Shown: positions 44,501-55,439 of the stretch, in pieces
Position numbering within the stretch: the first letter of the stretch is position 1
Layout: every line of letters begins with the position of its first letter
Notes under the pieces: generated by a model
Databases searched by the model: none
What the model saw: only the letters and a program-made list of their open reading frames with translations
What the model was told of the DNA's origin: nothing
Assembly: GCA_946902875.1 (NCBI GenBank)
Contig: OX336344.1
Coordinates: 20,233,791 to 20,297,790, forward strand
DNA from: Nematopogon swammerdamellus
Taxonomy: Eukaryota > Arthropoda > Insecta > Lepidoptera > Adelidae
Reading direction: 5' to 3'
Length of the DNA stretch: 64,000 bases
Made by a program: the position numbers and the translations under genes

Positions 44501-47137
44501 ACGGCTTCCATATTTTAACTTATGAAATCGGCTCACCGGTGCGACTATGACGAGCGCATCGCTGCAGCTCGACGCCTCGAGTCCTCTATGGGACCCGTTT
44601 TCCCCACTACACTTTGAGAAGCAGGACCCACCACTACAATTTGAGAAACAGGCGGGCTCCTGTCAGTGACGTGCTGGCTGCCGGAGGAGCTAGCACGTCC
44701 TCTTGAAAACCATGCCCCAAGAGTCTCTACAGCAAATGCCACAAACTCGTAGTTGTTCTTGAGTTGGTTGTATTGAATGTATACTCGAAAGAGTAATTGT
44801 TGATTGCTTAGGTTTGAGCGTTGGAGAAAAGGGTCCTGGAAACAGTACCCTTTTCTCGAAGTACGCCCGAGGCATTTAGTGGTCCGCTGAAAGCCGGGAG
44901 GACTAGAGAAAATTGGAGAAGCGCAAGTCTAGCAGTGGACGTTTAAATGCTGACTGGCCAACTCAGGTTCAGCTTCTTTCTAGCTACGTTTAGAATAAAA
45001 CTAGTCTTAGGAAATTGTTTCAAAATGGTGATAAGGCCGTATAGTTACCACTAGAATATGACCCCCATGACATCCCCTTTCTAGTACACATAATATACAG
45101 TCCTCCCTGCGGTGCGGAACCACTGCTCTGCGACGACGTATTTCTTGTCGTCGTCCTGGCGGGTGGTCTTACCACATTCTGTTATCCTGTAAAATGAGAT
45201 ATGGCCTCGAAATGTGGGGGAGTAGCACAAACATTACTGACATTCTTAAAATGCAAAAGAAAGCAATTCGAATAATAGCAAAAGTTAAGCAAATCGAACA
45301 TTGCAAGCCATTATTTATTAAGTATGAAATTTTAACAGTAATTAATTTGTACATACACCTAGTGTGCACCGACATATTCAGGAATTTAAATGCACATATA
45401 AAAATAAAGGAAACAAACAAGTATCCGCTTAGGAATAGTGAAAATATAAATCTGCCAGATCCTAATTATGAGGTGTTTCGTAACAGTCGACTATACACAG
45501 GCATAAAATTGTATAATCATCTAAGCAGTGAAATTAAAAATAGTGTTAGTATTACTGTATTTGATGGAAAACTAAAGCAATATCTCTTGAATAGGCCGTA
45601 TTACTCAACAGACGAATTTCTTAAGGATAAACCAGTAACTCTTAATATTGACTAATTTCTGTAATGTACATACTAATTTGATTATCTAATGAACTGATTA
45701 TTGAATCCTACTATTTATTTTGATTTTGAATGTTTTACTGATTCATATGAAATTTACATCTTTTTATTGAATTGACGGTGTTAAGTGTTTATTGTAATTT
45801 TTATTGTATTGTAAAATATTGACTATTCTATTTCATTGAATTTATAACCCTATGACTATTTTAATTTTAATATTGACTGTTTTATGGCTTTTTTATTTTT
45901 ATTATAAGTTTTTATTTTTTTAAATACACACCTTATTAAATTGGCATGATTTAATTGTACTGCTTTATGAAGACGATATATTTATGTATGTGTATAATGG
46001 ATGCTTTAATATTTTGTGTGCGCTAAAAGGAAAAAAGGAAAAAAGAAATGTTTACTTCAAGTTAGAGGTTATATATAATGTACATGATTATTTATTAGTT
46101 GAGTGGCAATGTAATGCATTTGTAAATTTTAGGAAATTGATTGTTTGTGATTATGTAAATTTATAAAATGTTTGTCATACCAGTGCATGGTTATTATGGA
46201 CAATAAACGAATATGAATATGAATATGAATATGTCTACGGCCACCAGTGTAGGACACGGTTACTCTAACGGTCGTCGTATGTTCGGCTGACGTGCCCAGC
46301 CCACTGCCACTTGAACTTAGCCACCCGTTGTCCAACATCAAATACTTTGGTGCGTCGGCTGATTGCCCCGTTACGCACCATATCGCGTAGCGATATTTCC
46401 AGTATGGCTCGCTGGGCAACTTTCAATATTTGGACAACAGCGACCGTCAAAGAGCCTGACTAACATTCCAGAAATCAAGATATAGGAAAGTACAGAAAGG
46501 ATAGCTCGTTTTCCAATGTGTGTTGTGCTGACACCGCAACAGGTGTGGTATGTGATGTAGCCAAACATGTCAGCCTTGGTAGCGTAGTGGTGCGGTCGGT
46601 CGACTGTTATTAAGCAACCCTGGGTGCGGTCAGTACTTGGATTGGTGACCGCTCGACCGTTGGAGGCTGACCTTCCCTTCTTACCTTACTAGGTTACTCC
46701 TAGTAGTTACTTACTAGGTTTATCCCGGCCGCTTTTGTACCGGCGCACTTTACGAAACGTCGTCGGTCAAAAGGACTATGTAAATAGTTTCGTGTTTTAC
46801 CGCCCAGCTCAGTGTAGCCGACATGAAGTAAAGGAAGCACTTATATGGCACCTAGTTCACCCGGTGTTATAGACATCACGGATGTTGTAGGTGATGTAGC
46901 CAACAAGGTCAGTTCCCATAAAAGAAAAATCGTGTTCCATAAAAATTAACTCACGGCAATCTTGCTCCAGCACGCAGTCTCCATGGGAGTTCCTCAAGAA
47001 TCCCTCATTGCACTGGCATTTCGGTTCACAACTCGGATTGGGGCAAACGTACGATTTGTCCCGGGCATCACAGGTTCTTGGAGGGCAGTCATACGCGCAG
47101 GAACTGTAGGTTTCATTGGGAGGACAAGAAGGAGGCG
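38475..47137 (-). CDS. Multi-TIL-domain serine protease inhibitor-like protein, 3' part
   Basis: Minus-strand exons 46955-47137, 43621-43800, 42311-42490, 40917-41108 and 39764-39952 each encode one TIL domain with all ten cysteines. All are phase 1 at both ends. A last exon (38475-38719) adds an 80-residue Pro-rich tail with P-P-D-E-P-Y repeats and the stop TGA. TIL domains usually inhibit serine proteases in haemolymph or cuticle, or act as structural modules in secreted proteins. The second and third domains are close relatives (shared CYQKCPPRTCEA), pointing to exon duplication. No signal peptide or start codon is visible upstream to 48057, so the gene is 5' incomplete here. Target protease unknown. 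Confidence 0.9.
38926..39130 (+). mobile_element. Diverged 5S-type SINE
   Basis: GGTGGTGCGATGG, GGGAGACCGTTTGACCGTTG and GGCCGTGGTTCGGATTTCAC follow the SINE order with many changes. Last intron of the TIL gene. Confidence 0.6.
39345..39763 (-). repeat. Three tandem copies of the 3' half of a TIL exon
   Basis: Units of 133-137 bp start at donor positions 39359, 39494 and 39627, next to the full exon at 39764. Each has the coding half from V-Q-E-P-V-Y-C to F-G-Q-C-G, the GTGAGT donor and a (CA)n stretch. Copies 2 and 3 keep a CCAAG that could act as a phase-1 acceptor; copy 1 has CCAAA. In copy 3 the eighth cysteine codon is TAC. They may be unused relics, alternative half-exons or an assembly expansion. 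Confidence 0.85.
40042..40498. mobile_element. hAT-like non-autonomous element with 8-bp target duplication
   Basis: Perfect 26-bp inverted repeats at 40042-40067 and 40473-40498 begin CAACGAGGTATT. GTGACAGG is present on both sides (40034-40041 and 40499-40506). An 8-bp duplication is the mark of hAT and P-type elements. The 457-bp interior is CpG-rich with no transposase. Confidence 0.85.
40605..40842 (+). mobile_element. 5S-derived SINE, truncated both ends
   Basis: It begins in the 5S-like GTGAGTACTTGGATGAGTAA CCGC segment and ends at GACATGAAATGAAGG. It lies 74 bp from the donor of the TIL exon at 40917. Confidence 0.75.
41194..41644. mobile_element. TA-flanked MITE with CAGGGTGTTGTAACGG-type ends
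   Basis: Inverted ends (left CAGATGTTGTAACGGCCACT, right complement CAGGGTGTTGTAACGGCCAG) with TA on both sides. 451 bp, CpG-rich centre, no transposase. The CAGGGTGT start is shared with the 26420-27616 element, suggesting the same broad Tc1/mariner-related group. Confidence 0.75.
41863..42235 (+). mobile_element. 5S-rRNA-derived SINE, full length
   Basis: The best-preserved head: GTTAAGCAGCGCTGAGCGCG, GGTCAGTACTTGGATGGCTG, ACCGCTC. The body and TGTCAGTTTAAAAAAA tail follow. It sits 75 bp from the donor of the TIL exon at 42311. Confidence 0.85.
42765..42913. repeat. GC-rich inverted repeat in TIL intron
   Basis: Arms 42765-42807 and 42871-42913 are reverse complements with about two mismatches (GATCTCGGCGTGTCG core) around a ~60-bp spacer. 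Possibly a foldback MITE. Confidence 0.75.
43080..43245 (+). mobile_element. Diverged SINE remnant
   Basis: GTTCAGTGTAGCCAGCAGGA, GATGTAGCCAACCA and CCAGTTTCCACAAATAA are weak matches to the SINE body and tail. Confidence 0.5.
43267..43503 (+). mobile_element. 5S-derived SINE, 3' part
   Basis: Runs from CTTCTTATATCACTAGGTGG to TGTCAGTTACCATAAAAAAA. It lies about 117 bp from the donor of the TIL exon at 43621. Confidence 0.8.
44077..44332 (-). mobile_element. 5S-derived SINE, inverted, with long poly(A)
   Basis: A T run of about 28 (44080-44107) is the SINE's poly(A) tail on the minus strand. GGAAACTGACATGGTTGGCT follows in reverse order to CCTACCACCTAGTAATATAA. It inserted into the LINE relic. 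Confidence 0.8.
44338..44425 (+). repeat. Short fragment of the same dispersed repeat
   Basis: The last ~85 bp only: CTTAGTCGTCTTTTACGACA through GTACCGGCCCCACACGG. It is abutted by an inverted 5S-type SINE. Confidence 0.65.
45180..46236 (+). mobile_element. 5'-truncated LINE with (GAATAT)n tail
   Basis: An ORF end (45194-45655) is followed by an AT-rich 3' UTR, AATAAA near 46202 and a (GAATAT)n microsatellite at 46206-46235. A 5'-truncated copy with a short repeat tail is typical of CR1/Jockey-type LINEs. Confidence 0.75.
45194..45655 (+). pseudogene. C-terminus of a LINE reverse transcriptase (CR1/Jockey-like)
   Basis: About 154 codons, intact. It starts Y-G-L-E-M-W-G followed by L-K-M-Q-K-K-A-I-R-I-I, a pattern common after the RT catalytic domain in CR1/Jockey-type elements. 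The catalytic part is missing, so it cannot act alone. Confidence 0.75.
46265..46470 (-). pseudogene. RTE-like LINE fragment, inverted
   Basis: The minus-strand frame contains A-Q-R-A-I-L, S-L-R-D-M-V-R-N, I-S-R-R-T-K-V-F-D and K-W-Q-W-A-G-H-V. This is the characteristic region after the RT in RTE-type LINEs. About 60 codons only. Confidence 0.7.
46571..46925 (+). mobile_element. 5S-rRNA-derived SINE, full length
   Basis: ATTAAGCAACCCTGGGTGCG and GGTCAGTACTTGGATTGGTG ACCGC match 5S rRNA; the body is slightly rearranged (a short CTAGTAGTTACTTACTAGG duplication). It ends 29 bp from the donor of the TIL exon at 46955. Confidence 0.85.
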
Positions 47138-48057
47138 CTATAACAAACAATTAAAGTTTTCAGTGAAGTAATAATTTGTTTGGAAATACAAGAGCAGGCG
47201 AGCAAGGCAGGCAAGCGCATGAAACATTTGCGTTTTGATTCGTACCGCTCGCGCTTGCACAAATACAATTCAATTCCTAGCAAATAGGCAGGCAAAATTG
47301 AAGCCCTAAATCGAACGCAAGCAAAGCCTTGGACAAAAGCTAATTGTCTAAAGCTGCATTGGCTAAAACACCAGGTTTACTCGCTCTAAATTAGCAATTA
47401 AAGGCAGATAGAACTAAAACGTGAGCAGACTTGAAGTCTTCACATACCTACCGACCGATTTTGAATTCTGCCTCTTGATAGTGACTAGAAGAAGACTAGT
47501 GAAGACGAATACTATCCTAACACGATAAATAAGTAGAAAATAAGTATAATTAATTAACATAACATAAAATGATCACAAAAGACGAGTTTAATGCCTTGCG
47601 GCATTCCTTACAAGGTAACCTTTGGGCTGTGGAGAAAAATATTAATTTTCATCAACTTATTAAAAGTTATAAAATGTAATTATAACTACGGAACCCTTAG
47701 AATACTTAGTACCTACTAACTAAAGGATATGCATAAGGTTCTAGATTGTTAATAGTAACTCAAGTAATTTCTGAAATAGGCAAGGGGGCGAAGGTGGTCT
47801 AAAATAATTACTTTTGTTGGCTATATAGCCTATCGTATTCACAATCAAATATGTCACATGCTTATGTGACATATTTTGTTTATAATTTCAATCCCATTTA
47901 TATGTATTGACAAGCTGTGCCCGCGGCTCCGCCCGCTCTCATATTTCACTTCACTGCTAACCTCATAAGCCATTTAGCGTGATAGTAAGTAGCCTATAGT
48001 TGATGGGAAGAATCAAGCTATCCGTAGAATTTTGTTTTATTAAAATCGCTTCAGTGG
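47138..48057. other. AT-rich stretch between TIL exons and element 2
   Basis: No TIL exon or signal-peptide exon is seen. A short plus-strand frame at 47570-47680 has no recognised domain. From about 47930 a dispersed LINE-tail-like repeat begins and is broken by element 2. Confidence 0.5.
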
Positions 48058-50309
48058 TGCGACGAACTAGCCTCCCACCAAAAGATATTTTGTATTTATA
48101 CTTCACCCGATAGGTGTTGTCGAATAATTATTCCGAAATTCCACGCTTCCGCGAGTAACCTCTAAAATAAAACATGGCCTGCGTTTAGCATTCAAGTGAT
48201 CTCTAGGTAAACTCAAGCAATGCATACATACGTATACACTGAATTAAGTGTAGATGGACCCTGTATCTTCCTCTCTTCGAAGAAGCGTTGTGTAACCGTA
48301 TAACCCAGAGTACTAACTCAATCCCTAGCTTTCTATCCTAACCTTTGTTCTTCGAATAATATTCTAACTACCTATGTAATTTTCTGCCTAAGTCCGCCTC
48401 TCCTATATTACTGTGTCTTCTCCATCACATTGTAATTGTCTGTGTTCTCTCCTCCCAGAAATTGTGTTAACCAGTAATTTTCATATTATTCAAACAATTT
48501 CCCCCGGAGGGGAAGTAAGGAGCTCCACGAGTCCGGGGTCCCCTCACCCCTGGCCTCTCCACGCTCCTTACAGTGGCCACCAACCAGATAGGGCTGCCGT
48601 ACTCCCAGCAGCTCTATTTCTGTATACCTAAGGGCCCCCTTTGTTTCCTATCCTGTGAAGAAACTGTTTCTCTTAGGAAGAGATTTAAAATGAAATTCGT
48701 GGTGTAATGTGGGTGATTTAGGGCCCCTACGGACCTCAAATCCTAAAGGCGTGCGTGTGTGTGTAAGTGTGTGTGTGGTCCCTATCCTAACCTCGAAGTA
48801 CTTCGTCCGACGGACTCCGCCTATCGAAAGAAGCCTACCACAGGTTTCCTCCTCAGACGGTCAGCTCAGCTTGCACCGGTCCTTAGAGTACCGCCACTCC
48901 TTCGCCCAGATAGAATAGGTATCGCTCTAACAGATCATAACAATTGGGACCTCTCCGCCTAGCAGGACTAAGGAGAACCACTGTGGGGTATTTACCTGGT
49001 CTTCCTAGTACCTAACCTCACTAAATGCTACACACTATGGTACTACTCGTTCTCACGAAGTGAACCCTCTCTCCCTTGCAGGATTAAGGAGAATTAGTTC
49101 ACACAGTTACATGGCTAACCTACCATATGACTTTAGTACTAATCAAATGAAAAAGGGTCCTCACAGCCTAGCAGGATTAAGGAGAATTAATTCACACAGC
49201 TACATGGCTAACCTACCACTATGAATTTAGTGTTTGAAGAACCTAACTACCCACGTTATAATTTGATAATTTAGCCAGAATTCCAGTTGCGCTTCGACCT
49301 TATGTTACGTCTTCTTACCACGAGGCCTTGTCTCGTGATATCATTGAGAATGAACTGAATCTTGTGCGAACAAGCGTGTATGCTTATTCAGCATAGCTAG
49401 CGTTATATTTCAGCGTACCCGCTCCCTCACCCAGTGCTCCAAAAGGGAAAAGAGCCCTGTAATAGTATGCATGTATGCATATTTCAGCATAGCTAGCATC
49501 CCACACAGTGCTCCAATGATGGTCCATATAAAAATATTTCACATCCCTAATACTAGCAAATAATTTCTGAAAAGCCAGTATTGTTTCCAAAACTAGCCCA
49601 GCCACCAAAAGAAGACTTCAAGACAATGCAATTTAATAGAACTGGTCGAATTGCAACTAGAAAACTCCAAAATATCGCGCGGCGTCCGAGACTCACCGAA
49701 ACGTTGATGCCGAAAAGCAATGGCGCTCGATGCGACTTAGCGATGACCGGGGCTCAGGCAAGTTGTTCCTTCGAGGCTCGCAGCTGCAGACAAAAGTGCT
49801 CCTCCCGTGTTACACGCCCTTAAATAGCCTCGCTTTCTTACTCCCACCCTTACCCCCACGACCAATCGGAAATCATCCCTAACATCATTTCCGCGTCTCC
49901 CATTGGTCGACCAATCACAATGCCTGAAGCAATTTTCCTTAAAAATGCGTTCCATATTTCCCTAAAACCTTCAGTAACTAATCTCTGAAAAATGCTACGA
50001 ATTCACAAAAGTAGATGTAATACAGTCAATTCGTCCTATATCTTACTGCATGCCGACGTATAATACTTATCTATCATCATCTGTCGCTTATACGGTGTTG
50101 CTAGCTATTCCTGTTCAAAATGTATGCAAGTTGTATTATCTGCGCCTGACTACATGCCACCCGCTACGATTTATACGCAACGCGGTCTCTTTGCTATACT
50201 CACTACCCAGGCGCTAAACTAACTCCTACGCCTTATAACATTTTACCAGCCAGCCTTCATACGTCCTATTGCTAGCTATTTTCATTGAGGTAGGTTGTGA
50301 TTCATCACA
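48058..50309 (-). repeat. LTR, left copy of element 2
   Basis: 2252 bp with TG...CA ends. It is shorter than the element 1 LTRs because one internal repeat and part of the TATTTCAGCA-containing segment are missing. Confidence 0.93.
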
Positions 50310-53300
50310 GTCGCCCGCCTAGAGGCGATTTTCGCGGCATGGGAAAGAATTTATTTTCTGCTTCCATGATCGCGACTAGCGTCTCTACACCACACTATAG
50401 TCTATGTCTGTCTGTCGCCAACATATATTAATGCTATGGCTGCAGTACTGCTTTTCGTAGATGTGCCTCTGTTAGGGTGTTCGTTCCCTCTCCAGAAGGT
50501 CCGTAGTACCAACAACTTCTTCTAATAGGGTGTTTGTTCCCTTACCAGAATGATTGTGGCATTTTATTTTGGGTGCTAAGCAGTCCCGACCACACAACAC
50601 AACATATGGGCATTCGTCCTAGTATAGTCAGGTTAGACTCATCAGAAGCTCAAAATGAAATTACTAAACACTTAATACCCTGTTTCATGCCATAGAAAGA
50701 TTTCCCACCAGCTCAGGAAACCTGTAGTCTTACCCCTCGCTGGTAGGGCAGGATCAGTACTTCTCTCCAGGGAGAGCGCACAACATACCTTGCCACCTCC
50801 GGTTTAGACACGCCGCACATTCCAACACCTTAACCTTTCTAGTTATAGACAGGAAAACTGGGAAATTATTACTGAGAGAATATTAAATTGACTTTGCTTC
50901 TTCCGAATCATAACCTTTGCTAACTAACTCACCCGTTGACGAATGGATGGGCCCAGTCTGATTGTACACGACTCTACTTTAATCTCATCCAACATTGCTC
51001 CGGTCAATGGTTCAAATTGCTATGTTCTATCACTTTTCATAGACCAGAAAATGTCACCACTAACTTTAAACGCTCCTTTTTGCTTAGTGTAGAACGCCCT
51101 CGGTACATGATAACATTTTCCCTCCCGAGTGAGAACAAATTAAGGTCTCGATGAAATGTAAAGTTCTGCACTATGGCTTTGTTCACCTCACATTTTCCAA
51201 GTCCCATTCGTGTGTTCAACACACTGAGTTTACGTTCACATTCTTTTCGGAGCAATGTATGGGAAATGCAATAAAAATCGAAACCAAAGTGTCCTGATTC
51301 ATTGTAAAAGTCTCTTCAGGTCAGAGCTCTGCTCTCATTAGAAGGAAGTTTCACTACCGAGTACAGACACTATAATACCCAATGGTTTACTCGCGTATTT
51401 CTGTATTTACACAACCATCCAAACCCAGCATCTACCAACAAGTCTATTCTAAGTCTTAAAACCTTTTGTTCATAATTATCAATAACTCAACTCCCCCACG
51501 CCGAACAGGATTTTATTCTTATTTATCCGTAGTGGGTATTATTCGTTAGAGCTTTCTATTTCCTAGCTATATGCTGTAGTCTCTACTGTTTCCGTCCTTT
51601 AATTAACCCCAGAATCTATATCTACAATTGTACCTCCTAACTCGTCCTTACTTCAGGACAGCATAATTTCACTCGCCAACCTACACACGATCCGCGGCTA
51701 CGTTCGACGCCCTAATTACCAATTTTACTTCATTTTCATACTCTATTCGCCCGCCTGACTATGTAAAATCCGTGATTAATCTATGAACACCGTATTAACT
51801 GACTGTTTTAACTGATATTTTATCCGAAATATACCCTTTGTACACGTTCTATTTATCCCTATATAAACCATGACCCCAATCCCTAGTCTGTCGCTCAAGA
51901 CTCCCTTCTACCTACTCCTCTTGTACCAGGTGGACGGAACCCTGTCGTTAGTAATACTTCACCGTCCCCTTCCTATAGTACCTTTTGAACGGAACCCCAT
52001 CAATAGTAATATTTTTCTATAACCTTTATTCCAAACTCCTCTCTTATCCTATTTTACTATATTCTATCTACGTAACAGCCAAGCAATACGCCCGCCAGAC
52101 TATGTTTACTCTATAGCTCGTCCAACAAATGTCGATCGTTCCTTAATGTGTTCCCTGCCTATATTGCATATAAGAAATATAAATAACCTACCTAGTGACC
52201 TACCTCGCCCGCCGGACTCTATCCTATCCTATGACAACTACGTGGCTTTGTAATCTCATGGGGCTAACCTCTAACCTAACCTTACTGCTCTATTATCGCT
52301 CACTCCTTCGTTATCACCCGGCATTCCTTACTCAGGTTCCTGCTCCCTTTGTTCCTGCTTATTTATCCTTGTTATGTTGCTCTACTCTCACCAAATTCCT
52401 AAGCCATTACCTATGACCAATCGGTTCAGTAGACCAAACGTTACCTTCTCCACATCTATCTTCATGTACCCGATTTTACTAAATTGTGGCATCTCATACC
52501 AAACTTACCGAATTTTACCAAACGGAGTCAAATCGTACCACCTTACCGGATTTTACCAAACTGAATCAGTTTCAATTCTGAAATTTCAGTAGTGAACAGT
52601 GAATAAATCATTATTCTACTACTGCTCTAAGTTAAACAGTATCGCACTGTAGCAATACTAACTTAACAACGTAGGGTCCTACCAACTAGACGATCACGGC
52701 CCTCCCTAAACCTATGTTCTACACGTACAGATTCGCATTCCTTTAAGACTGCGATAAGAAGGTAGTTTTTATCTTTGATCATTACCATACCTATTTTATT
52801 CTATAACATTTATTTTATTTTCTATCTAATTTTAACCTATTCCATTTTCTCGCCCGCCTAAACATATGCATTCCGTAACCCTAAAGACAACAAGTATGCT
52901 CTTGTTACGGCACAATATGATGCGCGTACGCCGTAAAGGAGTCGTCCTTTCAGTTACCAGATAAATAGGAAATCTCTACTGTACGTCAAACCAAACTTCT
53001 CCCAATTCTTCGCCTTCCAAATTCCGCGTTCTAAATAATAGTATACATGCATAACATAAAGGTTAGTACGATTGTTGAAGACTCACCGTTCGCCCGCCAG
53101 ATTCGTCGTATCCTCCATTGCTCATCCTCCCATAAAATTAATGTATCATCCCCAACCCCAACCTCTCCTAAATAACTCACCACCCAAAACAAATGCATAA
53201 AGATCCGCTCAACATTACCCGCCTTCAGCTAGCACGATGATAAAACTTTTTTACACAACACTCGTCAACTCATACAGCATTTATCAACCCGACGTACAAT

Positions 53301-55439
53301 ACTTTAAACAGTTTAAGATACTTATAAAATACCCCGCAATGTCAAGGCGATGTGTGTAACAGTATTCTGCTTCACACAACTCGAACAATAAAACCAGATT
53401 CTTATTTTATAAGTAATTTTATATATAACTTGAAACATTTTACCACCTGTTCGATCATAATATGAGACAATAGGACCTTCTAATAAGAATAGATACAGGG
53501 CACCGTTTAAATGGTCCAGTGTACCTAATGAAACGCCAAGTTTAATTCGTATATATATATATTTTTTCGATCTTGATTACAAATTAATAATAATAATGCA
53601 ATATTGCCCTGCAATATTGCAATCCGCATGTGCATCGAAGAATATTCGTTGATTTTGGTATGCGTAGACTTATGTAAACCCCACTATAAATAAAACGTTA
53701 ACATTAACCGCACTCAAGTACCTATTTATTCAAAGACGAATAAGTATTTTCCTGAAAAAGAAAAATCATAATTAAAACAATATTCAAATCCTCTACCTCT
53801 TATTTGGTCTAATAATTAATTATAGAATTGATATTTAAAAAAAATATATATATTGTTAAGTCCATGTAAGTATACACCCTATAAACACGTGATTAGTCTA
53901 TGTAAATATGTGGTTTAGTATTCATCCACGAAAATAAATTATTTAACATAAATAGATAAATAATAATTCCCGACCGTTCGGACACATCTCACAGAAACAT
54001 GCACGGTACATAATTTACCTGAGGCGTAAAGGCGGACTTATCCCATTATAGGAATTTCTTCCTGTCAATCCCTGGATGGTTGAGAGTAGTAGCAAAATAT
54101 TTCATCAGCATCTTATTTAACTATAAGTCCCTGTTCTATCATTTTAAAATATAATATTGCGAGATACACTTACCATTTGTTATTCTTTTGGCAAATTTTT
54201 TTTTTCTTTTCTCTTCTTACTCTTTTTTTTTCAGTAGGATAATATTAAGATGTACTCAGCTCACTCACAAATACGTAGCCAGATCATAAACCGAAGAGTG
54301 ACGAACCACCCGCAGTCCGGGGTTCGAAGCCTGTCCCCGCGCATCCACATCAATCCCTACCGACGCAGGTAACCACGTAATATGCATGTACGCACGGATA
54401 CGCAAGCATAGTCATACCAATCAGCAAGCACGCACACAATTACATATGCGCACGAACGCCTGCACGCATCCACGCATGTACGCACGCAATTAGGTATCTA
54501 TAGACACGCAAGTAGATATGTAAGTAAACAATTAAATATGCGCCCACGCACCCAAACACCAATGTATTCACGATCCCTAAGTACGCAAGTATCATTCGTG
54601 CACGCGAACAGACATGCCTGCGCATGTGGGGAAAATGTCCTCTATGCAAAAGCAGATATAGCTAAGTTCAAAGATAAGAAAGTAAATTACTAAAAATAAC
54701 TAATAATTAACACTATAAATCACATCCAATTCATGATAGTCTATCCAATAATCAAACCTCGAGTTGAACCTGTATACACACACAATATTTGATATTTTGT
54801 TTGACCGTGTGTATTGGTGTTTATTAGAATAAAGTTTCTCCTTTTTTCTTCCGTTATTAATCGTGGGAATCAAACGAATAGCGAATTCGTTCACTACTGC
54901 CAGCATCGAGTGACAGCGCTGCACGGTATAAATTTATAATTACTTACAATATCTCTAATAGCCCATTACCGTGTTCTTGATTCGCGTTAAGTGCAATATA
55001 CATAACACACTTCCCTTACATTCCGAAAGAATAAAGGCATTACTAGAGTATAGACCCCTGAAATATTCAAAATCCGAAACACTTTGAAAGTTAGGAACTC
55101 CTGAACTCAAAACATATTGAAAGTCGGACTCCTCCCTAAACATTCCTAAAATTAAAATATTTCTAAAGTCGAGAACCCTAAACCATTCCAAATTTGGCAC
55201 TATTCTCGAAAGTCTGAGGACCGCTTAATCCAAAATATTTGGAATTTGAAACCTCCCTTAATAATCTGGAAAATGAAAGTAATTTTCTAAATTTGAGAAC
55301 CCTAAACATTCAAGATTTGAAAATAATTTTGAAAGTTTAGAGTGTCTGACCTCAAAATATTTTTGGAAGTTGAGACCTCCTTTAAATATCCTGGAAGAAT
55401 AAAATATTTTTTAAAAATTGAGAACCCTAAGATGTTTAA

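Larger units (their letters stand above)
43860..45000 (-). pseudogene. Non-LTR retrotransposon ORF 3' end, interrupted
   Basis: Minus-strand frames at about 44690-44520 (F-A-V-E-T-L-G-A-W) and 44080-43900 (S-P-D-A-I...Q-R-I-S-L-A-I-Q-R-R-N-A-A-S-V-I-G-T) are words I associate with the end of lepidopteran LINE polyproteins. An inverted SINE and a short dispersed-repeat fragment (44077-44425) split them. Frames are broken. Confidence 0.55.

Noticed and set aside
48413..49955. Several identical ORFs in both LTRs of element 2 and in element 1
   Set aside because: They are repeated only because the LTR is repeated; they carry no domain, and frames differ by indels between copies.
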